Assembly (NCBI GenBank): GCA_964589635.1
Contig: CAZPRI010000008.1
Location: forward strand, 1-25,999
Reading direction: 5' to 3'
Length of the DNA: 25,999 nt
From: CAZUCU01 sp964589635
GTDB taxonomy: Bacteria > Patescibacteriota > Minisyncoccia > Phycocordibacterales > JAACPR01
A model generated the notes under the pieces. The model did no database searches and had not been told where the DNA came from. It worked only from the letters and a program-made list of their open reading frames with translations. A program made the translations under genes and the position numbers. How positions within the stretch are numbered: the stretch's first letter is position 1; each line of letters opens with the position of its first letter. This document shows positions 22,885 to 25,999 of this stretch, one piece after another.

Positions 22885-23364
22885 TTACGAAACAGTCGAT
22901 AAGTCGACCACTTTGGACATCTTTTCTAGGCTGAAACACTGTTCACAGCACAAGAAAGGTGTTTGAACCTTCACGAAGAATTCCTGACCCTCCACCATGC
23001 GCTCTTCGTACTCACTGATTTCCAGTGTTCCGTGTTGAGCGACGGCAAGTTCAAATAAAATTTCGGCAAAATTCAAACTAGCATCAGTATAGTGAAGCAG
23101 GGTCTCCAAGGAAATGTTGATGTCAAATTTGGCATCAAGCCTCACGCTGGAAGCAATGTCCTGTTCAAAGACAATCCTTGTTGTGTAAAGTTCTTCATCT
23201 TCGTCGTAAAACAACAGTTCAAGAAAACATGACTCACCTTCTCTTATGATTGCTACAGTTGCACAGTCGATATTGCCCCGAATAGGGGCGTTTCCTCCTA
23301 TCTCCATGTCAGGGGAAACATCATCTAGATTCAGCGAACTGATTGTGTTTATTGTGTATTTCAT
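22885..23364 (-). CDS. Hypothetical acidic protein with a hairpin over its start
   Basis: I do not recognise this 159-residue protein. It is acidic, has no signal peptide or membrane segment, and ends with a CCEQC cluster (about residues 138-142) that could bind metal. Its codons are richer in G+C than those of the neighbours, rather like the gene at 14973-16121, which suggests a different origin or selection. The ATG at 23364 lies inside one arm of an 18-bp perfect inverted repeat that starts about 10 bases after the predicted transcript start, so its translation is probably controlled by RNA folding. It has its own promoter (23427-23454) and terminator (22814-22857). The function is unknown. 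Confidence 0.75.
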   Translation of the reverse strand: MKYTINTISSLNLDDVSPDMEIGGNAPIRGNIDCATVAIIREGESCFLELLFYDEDEELYTTRIVFEQDIASSVRLDAKFDINISLETLLHYTDASLNFAEILFELAVAQHGTLEISEYEERMVEGQEFFVKVQTPFLCCEQCFSLEKMSKVVDLSTVS

Positions 23365-23411
23365 GGCATTAAATTAAAAACGGAGTTTCAAACTTAATGC
23401 CATGAAATACA
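23355..23411 (-). repeat. 18-bp perfect inverted repeat enclosing a start codon
   Basis: The arms are 23355-23372 and 23394-23411, with 21 bases between. Each arm holds the palindromic copy of TTAATGCCATGAAATACA, so the true start codon (minus strand, 23364-23362) lies in one arm and a mirrored copy in the other. In the minus-strand RNA they would fold into an 18-bp hairpin that buries the AUG. Confidence 0.9.
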
Positions 23412-23426
23412 AACAGTCTATCCTGA

Positions 23427-23454
23427 AAAATAACATATTTAAAGTATATGTCAA
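23427..23454 (-). promoter_or_regulatory. Promoter of the 159-residue gene
   Basis: On the minus strand TTGACA (23454-23449) is a perfect -35, followed after 16 bases by TATTTT (23432-23427) preceded by TG-n. The transcript would begin near 23420, just before the upstream arm of the inverted repeat. Confidence 0.6.
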
Positions 23455-23891
23455 TTATAAAAGTTCTGTAATACTGTGGGGTATATTAAAAACGTATTGA
23501 TAAATAAAGATGAAATGTGATGAGAGTCCAAAGTGTGGCTTTTCCAACTATTGAGAAGTACAGAGGATATTAAAAATGGTATTGCTAATTTAGGTATAAT
23601 TTAAAAAGAGGACAGCATTACCTGTTTCCTCTATTAGCGAAGTGCTCGCCACTCTCACCATTTACCAAAAATGGTGACAAACTCTTATTTTTTGAAATCG
23701 AAACTCAGTCTGAATTTAAGTGTCTTGAACCAAAAACTAGATTGATTAACCATTTCGAATCCTCTTGTTTTTGGCTTTAAAATTCTATTTTTTTTGAGGA
23801 ATTCGATTATTGAAACACCAGATTCTGAATCGTGAAAATGGAATAATTTGAGACCTTTGACTTTGGTTCTAAAATACTTTTCTTTATGATG
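23455..23891. other. Long intergenic stretch without a gene; hairpins only
   Basis: No frame here looks coding on either strand. It contains a TATAAT (23595-23600), a terminator-like hairpin (23603-23632, minus strand), a small GCGA/TCGC hairpin (23637-23649) and a 9-bp perfect hairpin TCACCATTT/AAATGGTGA (23655-23677). From about 23690 to 23891 I see only AT-rich sequence. Confidence 0.6.
23603..23632 (-). terminator. Putative minus-strand terminator
   Basis: On the minus strand AGAGGA, a 2-base bulge, then CAG pairs with CTG and TCCTCT (23607-23632), and five T follow (A at 23603-23607). It may end the transcript of the 66-residue reading frame at 23892-24092, or a small RNA containing the hairpins at 23637-23677. 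Confidence 0.6.
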
Positions 23892-24092
23892 TCATGTCCA
23901 GTCTTTAGAATCCCAAATTATGGAATATCCTTCCGAAAAACCCCCAGAGTGATTGTGACCACCACCCATACCCACCACAAGAAAGTTATCTCCCGCCAAA
24001 AAAATTGTAGTGACAGGTTTCTCTTGTAGTAGTTTATTTACCTTATCTTTAAATTCTGGTGTGAATTGTGCTTTTCTATTTTTTGCTTTCAT
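23892..24092 (-). CDS. Hypothetical small protein, weakly supported
   Basis: The 66-residue frame gives a plausible soluble protein: a basic helical start (FTPEFKDKVNKLLQEKP, about residues 10-26), a beta-like stretch (TTIFLAGDNFLVVGMGGG) and a His/Gly-rich turn (HNHSGGFSEG). I see no Shine-Dalgarno sequence and no close -10 element. It has no partner genes. It may be real, since its residues are balanced unlike a random frame, but it could also be the remnant of a longer gene. Confidence 0.4.
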   Translation of the reverse strand: MKAKNRKAQFTPEFKDKVNKLLQEKPVTTIFLAGDNFLVVGMGGGHNHSGGFSEGYSIIWDSKDWT

Positions 24093-24375
24093 TGTAGGAA
24101 TAGTTTTGAATGTCCAAAAACAACATTACAATTTATAATATAATTTGTCAAACATTTTTACATAGTGAGTATAAAGGCGTCAGGACCCTTTTTTTGTGTA
24201 ACCTACGGGGTCAATCCCACGGTTACTAAGTATAATTTTTCGTTCGTTCCTTACTCAAATTCCACTAAGTACCGCTGGACGCAGCTCGCGACACTGTTCG
24301 TTCGTAGACTCACTCCACAGTGTAACCGCTCCGCTGGTTCGATTCCCACGAAAAGTCTCCCAGACTTTTCTCTTC

Positions 24376-24425
24376 GGGTCACAAATCAAAAAACGCCCAA
24401 AAGGACGTTCTTTGATTTGTGACCC
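24376..24425. repeat. Long imperfect hairpin (23-bp stem, 2 mismatches)
   Basis: The arms 24376-24398 and 24403-24425 pair over 23 positions with two mismatches and a loop AAAA; the outer 15 bp are perfect. There is no T run, so it is not a normal terminator. Its right arm overlaps the partial tRNA-Glu copy. Confidence 0.8.
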
Positions 24426-24437
24426 TACGGGGAATCG
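24419..24437 (-). repeat. Partial copy of the tRNA-Glu 3' end
   Basis: These 19 bases are identical to 24855-24873, which cover the discriminator base, the acceptor 3' strand, the T-stem 3' strand and part of the T-loop of the tRNA-Glu gene. Integrating elements often leave such 3' tRNA copies. The two copies flank 417 bases that carry the GIY-YIG gene. Confidence 0.8.
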
Positions 24438-24455
24438 GCCAGGAGTTGATTATTT

Positions 24456-24704
24456 TTATAAAATGTTTTTTAATATCGAGTTGAGCTGTTTACGTCCATA
24501 ACCACTTTTGAGATAGATTTCTCTTTTTCTGGCATCAGTTTTGTTTATGAAAGCCTCGTAGAAAATAAGTATCAAAGGTCTTCTATGTTTTGTAGATTTG
24601 CTTAAACCATTTTTATGAAAATCTATTCTTTGTTTTAAGTTCTTTGAATAACCGATATATAAACCTTCATCTTTATTGCTTTTGAGAATATAGACATAAA
24701 ACAT
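24456..24704 (-). CDS. Small GIY-YIG domain protein (UPF0213/YhbQ type)
   Basis: From the ATG at 24704 the protein is 82 residues, a single GIY-YIG nuclease-fold domain. It opens with MFYVYILKS, the GIY-equivalent strand of this family, followed by LYIGYSKNLKQRIDFHK, which holds the YIG and the catalytic Arg (in KQRI), and the downstream Glu is in YEAF or KREIYLK. The frame extends to an ATG at 24719, but those codons contain the -10 hexamer (24716-24711), whose end lies 6 bases before the ATG at 24704; family members also begin with MFYVYIL-like sequence, so 24704 is preferred. Such proteins occur in many bacteria with unclear role, possibly DNA repair or recombination. It lies between two copies of the tRNA-Glu 3' end. 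Confidence 0.85.
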   Translation of the reverse strand: MFYVYILKSNKDEGLYIGYSKNLKQRIDFHKNGLSKSTKHRRPLILIFYEAFINKTDARKREIYLKSGYGRKQLNSILKNIL

Positions 24705-24710
24705 CTTGTG

Positions 24711-24716
24711 ATTATA
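24711..24716 (-). promoter_or_regulatory. -10 element of the GIY-YIG gene (leaderless)
   Basis: On the minus strand TATAAT ends 6 bases before the ATG at 24704, so the transcript should begin at the start codon. This decides the start over the ATG at 24719. Confidence 0.5.
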
Positions 24717-24756
24717 CAAAATTGTTCTAAAGAAAAAATAAATTCGTTATTTGTGA

Positions 24757-24856
24757 GGACGTCGAACGTCCTTCACCGCGATAGACTTTTGTGACATATA
24801 TGGACTTGGTTCTTGAAGGACGTTTGACGTTCTTCTTGAACCGCGTTTGACGCGGT
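24757..24856. repeat. Cluster of three short related palindromes next to tRNA-Glu
   Basis: GGACGT-CGA-ACGTCC (24757-24771), GAAGGACGT-TTG-ACGTTCTTC (24815-24835, one mismatch) and ACCGCGT-TTG-ACGCGGT (24840-24856) are three hairpins with 3-base loops. The first two share a GGACGT core, and both are followed by TTC and then ACCGCG, so the array looks like an imperfect tandem repeat. The last abuts the tRNA 3' end. Confidence 0.7.
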
Positions 24857-24927
24857 GACCCTACGGGGAATCGAACCCCGATTTCAGCCTTGAGAAGGCT
24901 GCGTCCTAACCGTTAGACGATAGGGCC
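24856..24927 (-). tRNA. tRNA-Glu (anticodon CTC)
   Basis: On the minus strand these 72 bases fold as a tRNA: acceptor GGCCCTA with TAGGGTC (one G-T pair), a D-arm region TCGTCTAACGGTTAGGA, an anticodon stem CAGCC/GGCTG with loop TTCTCAA giving anticodon CTC (Glu), and a T-arm CGGGG-TTCGATT-CCCCG. The discriminator is A at 24856. The bases that follow read CCG, so a full CCA tail is not encoded and must be added by an enzyme. Confidence 0.95.
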
Positions 24928-24974
24928 TCTTCTTCGCTAAAGCTACGAAGAGCAAGCTAAATATAACAAAGAAT

Positions 24975-25015
24975 TCGAAAAAAGAAAAAGCCACACGATA
25001 TAACGTGTGGCTTTT
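24975..25015 (-). terminator. Terminator of the 106-residue minus-strand gene
   Basis: AAAAGCCACACG (24986-24997) pairs perfectly with CGTGTGGCTTTT (25004-25015). On the minus strand T-rich sequence follows (A-rich at 24978-24989). It starts 6 bases behind the stop of the gene at 25021-25341 and separates it from tRNA-Glu. Confidence 0.9.
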
Positions 25016-25020
25016 GAAAA

Positions 25021-25341
25021 CTATCTGTATCCAAGATCCAGGTATGCTTGGGATCTCCGGTAAGGTTTTCTGGATTGGGAGTCGACGAAATCGTCGATAC
25101 TTTGAGAAATCTTTCTCCCAAATCTTTCTTGTTTTTTCTCCGTGTTTCGTCTATTGAGTTCTGTAATGACAGAAACAATTGTTTCATTTGAATCAAGGAC
25201 AATTTTGAGGGGGACTCTCTCTCCGGGTTGGTAATTGTGGTAGTGCCAAAAGACTAGATCTCTGACTACTAAAGCCCTCGATTTTTTGGAATCTTGTTCC
25301 ATAACATCCTCAACAGCATCAGCAAGTTTTGAAATGTTCAT
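25021..25341 (-). CDS. Hypothetical small basic protein
   Basis: I do not recognise this 106-residue protein. It has a helical N-terminal part (MNISKLADAVEDVMEQDSKKSRALVVRDLVFWHY, given here only as an overall impression of residues 1-34: residues 1-20 are amphipathic), a middle with alternating hydrophobic residues (PLKIVLDSNETIVSVITELN), and a basic Arg/Lys/Gln-rich C-terminus (about residues 65-106) suited to nucleic-acid binding. No signal peptide. Its promoter and terminator are both strong, which supports expression as a single gene. Confidence 0.65.
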   Translation of the reverse strand: MNISKLADAVEDVMEQDSKKSRALVVRDLVFWHYHNYQPGERVPLKIVLDSNETIVSVITELNRRNTEKKQERFGRKISQSIDDFVDSQSRKPYRRSQAYLDLGYR

Positions 25342-25350
25342 TTGATTTTA

Positions 25351-25379
25351 ATAATAAATATAAAAACAATACTTGTCAA
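25351..25379 (-). promoter_or_regulatory. Promoter of the 106-residue gene
   Basis: On the minus strand TTGACA (25379-25374) is a perfect -35, followed after 17 bases by TATTAT (25356-25351). The hexamer ends 9 bases before the ATG at 25341, so the leader would be only about 3 bases. Confidence 0.65.
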
Positions 25380-25406
25380 ATGTTATGTATTTTACATGTG
25401 GAAAAC

Positions 25407-25862
25407 TTATCCTAATATTTCATCAACAAATTTTTTCACAACACTTCCATCTGCTCTGTCTCCAGTTTCTTTTATAACTGCTCCCATAAGTTGTCCCATT
25501 CCAGTTTTGTCAGTAATTCCAAGTTCTTCTTTTTTCTTTAGTACGATTTCTTTAACTTGTTCTTCTGACATCATTTCTGGTAAATATGCTTCAATAATTA
25601 CTAGTTCCTTTTTCTCGTCCTCTGCAAGTTCTGGTCTACCTCCTTTTTCAAATTGCTCAATAGCATCTTTTCTTTGTTTCGAAGCTCTTTTTATTACAGT
25701 CATTGCAAGATCATCAGAGACTTCGTCTTGAGGAGTTTTTCCAGAGGCAACAAGTTCATTTGTGAATGCAGTTTTTAGTCCTCGAAGAACTGTTAGCTTT
25801 ACTATATCTTTTTCTTTCATTGCAGATTTTAGTTCATCTGTGATTTTTTCCGCTAGTTTCAT
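25407..25862 (-). CDS. yqeY: YqeY/GatB-like domain protein
   Basis: The 151-residue protein is the stand-alone YqeY domain, related to the C-terminal tRNA-binding helical domain of GatB. The opening ITDELKSAMKEKDIVKLTVLRGLKTA, seen over about residues 7-32 (key residues: Ala14, Met15, Lys16, Leu26, Arg27), the acidic middle (LAEDEKKELVIIEAYLP, about 79-95) and the C-terminal GMGQLMGAVIKE followed by GDRADGSVVKKFV are characteristic. The usual length is about 150. Its molecular role is not well established; a link with tRNA-dependent amidation is only suggested by homology. It has an extended -10 promoter upstream (25891-25899). Confidence 0.93.
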   Translation of the reverse strand: MKLAEKITDELKSAMKEKDIVKLTVLRGLKTAFTNELVASGKTPQDEVSDDLAMTVIKRASKQRKDAIEQFEKGGRPELAEDEKKELVIIEAYLPEMMSEEQVKEIVLKKKEELGITDKTGMGQLMGAVIKETGDRADGSVVKKFVDEILG

Positions 25863-25890
25863 ATATTATTGGTTATTGATTAATGGCGAT

Positions 25891-25899
25891 ATTATAGCA
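25891..25899 (-). promoter_or_regulatory. Extended -10 promoter of yqeY
   Basis: On the minus strand TGCTATAAT (25899-25891) is a perfect extended -10 element. The transcript would start near 25884 with a leader of about 22 bases and no visible Shine-Dalgarno sequence. Confidence 0.6.
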
Positions 25900-25999
25900 A
25901 AATGTATTTAATGTTTCTTGATGTTTAATATCTAACTCCCAACCACCAACCCAAAAAACAATAATTCTTATCCACATAAAAATATTCAATACACATAAG

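Larger units (their letters stand above)
24093..24455. other. Intergenic stretch with tRNA-derived fragments and hairpins
   Basis: No convincing gene. It holds CCTACGGGG at 24202-24210, a perfect 8-bp hairpin AAAAGTCT/AGACTTTT (24351-24369), ACACTGT/ACAGTGT arms near 24291-24323, the long hairpin at 24376-24425, and a 19-base copy of the tRNA-Glu 3' end (24419-24437). A frame at 24165-24422 is open, but it runs straight across these structures and is judged spurious. Confidence 0.6.

Noticed and set aside
22763..22966. 67-residue plus-strand gene
   Set aside because: It crosses the terminator at 22814-22857 and the antisense of the 159-residue gene.
24165..24422. 85-residue plus-strand gene
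   Set aside because: It runs through tRNA-like fragments and hairpins, has unbalanced composition and no start signal.
24957..25202. 81-residue minus-strand gene
   Set aside because: It overlaps the better-supported 106-residue gene in another frame and reads through its terminator.
25342..25731. 129-residue plus-strand gene
   Set aside because: It is antisense to yqeY, which has clear family motifs.
1..25999. CRISPR array, rRNA genes, transposase or integrase
   Set aside because: I looked for regularly spaced repeats, rRNA-conserved stretches and recombinase motifs and saw none.

Overview
The window looks like a chromosomal segment of a Candidate Phyla Radiation (Patescibacteria) bacterium, probably of the Parcubacteria/Paceibacteria type. 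The evidence is indirect: an AT-rich genome with small gene spacing, short versions of division proteins, an anaerobic ribonucleotide reductase, a diversity-generating retroelement (DGR) next to tail-fibre-like surface proteins, and many starts without a Shine-Dalgarno sequence. TGA is used as a normal stop (for example at the reverse transcriptase and lysS), so this is not a lineage that reads UGA as glycine. No 16S rRNA or other marker is present to fix the taxon.

Positions 1-5395 hold a complete DGR in the order target gene with variable repeat (VR), avd, template repeat (TR), reverse transcriptase, followed by a translationally coupled S74 (intramolecular chaperone) surface protein and a strong terminator. 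The VR (1714-1893) and TR (2461-2640) align over 180 bases without gaps. They differ at 21 positions, all 21 are adenines in the TR, and none of the 134 non-adenine positions differs. This is the clearest and most interesting system in the window. The diversified protein is a large secreted-type adhesin with tail-fibre-like repeats and a C-terminal Fib_succ_major (C-type-lectin-like) domain.

Positions 5486-16165 hold an orphan gene, then cell-envelope and housekeeping genes: a small MreD-like membrane protein, PBP2 (mrdA), greA, lysS, and a compact dcw cluster (mraZ, rsmH, an ftsL-like gene, ftsI, a murF-like gene). Four AAGTG boxes upstream of mraZ match an MraZ operator. The cluster is followed by a much GC-richer gene with motifs reminiscent of MYG1/DHH-type phosphoesterases, starting at TTG.

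Positions 16168-21705 hold an ArsR-type repressor divergent from an apparent five-gene operon: nrdD, nrdG, iscS, iscU and a ferredoxin-reductase-like flavoprotein. A 7-2-7 inverted repeat lies between them. The operon reads as a self-contained anaerobic dNTP-synthesis unit carrying its own Fe-S assembly and a possible electron donor.

Positions 21743-25999 are accessory in character: a small membrane protein and a type IV pilin-like protein, an acidic orphan protein whose start codon lies in an 18-bp inverted repeat, a poorly coding stretch with several hairpins, a small GIY-YIG protein flanked by copies of the tRNA-Glu 3' end, tRNA-Glu(CTC), a hypothetical gene and a yqeY homologue.

A pattern runs through the window: several genes have a -10 hexamer, often extended (TGnTATAAT-like), ending only 6-7 bases before the start codon, which predicts leaderless mRNAs (avd, the MreD-like gene, lysS, mraZ, the 87-residue membrane protein, the GIY-YIG gene). 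All functional statements come from reading motifs by eye; no database search was run.
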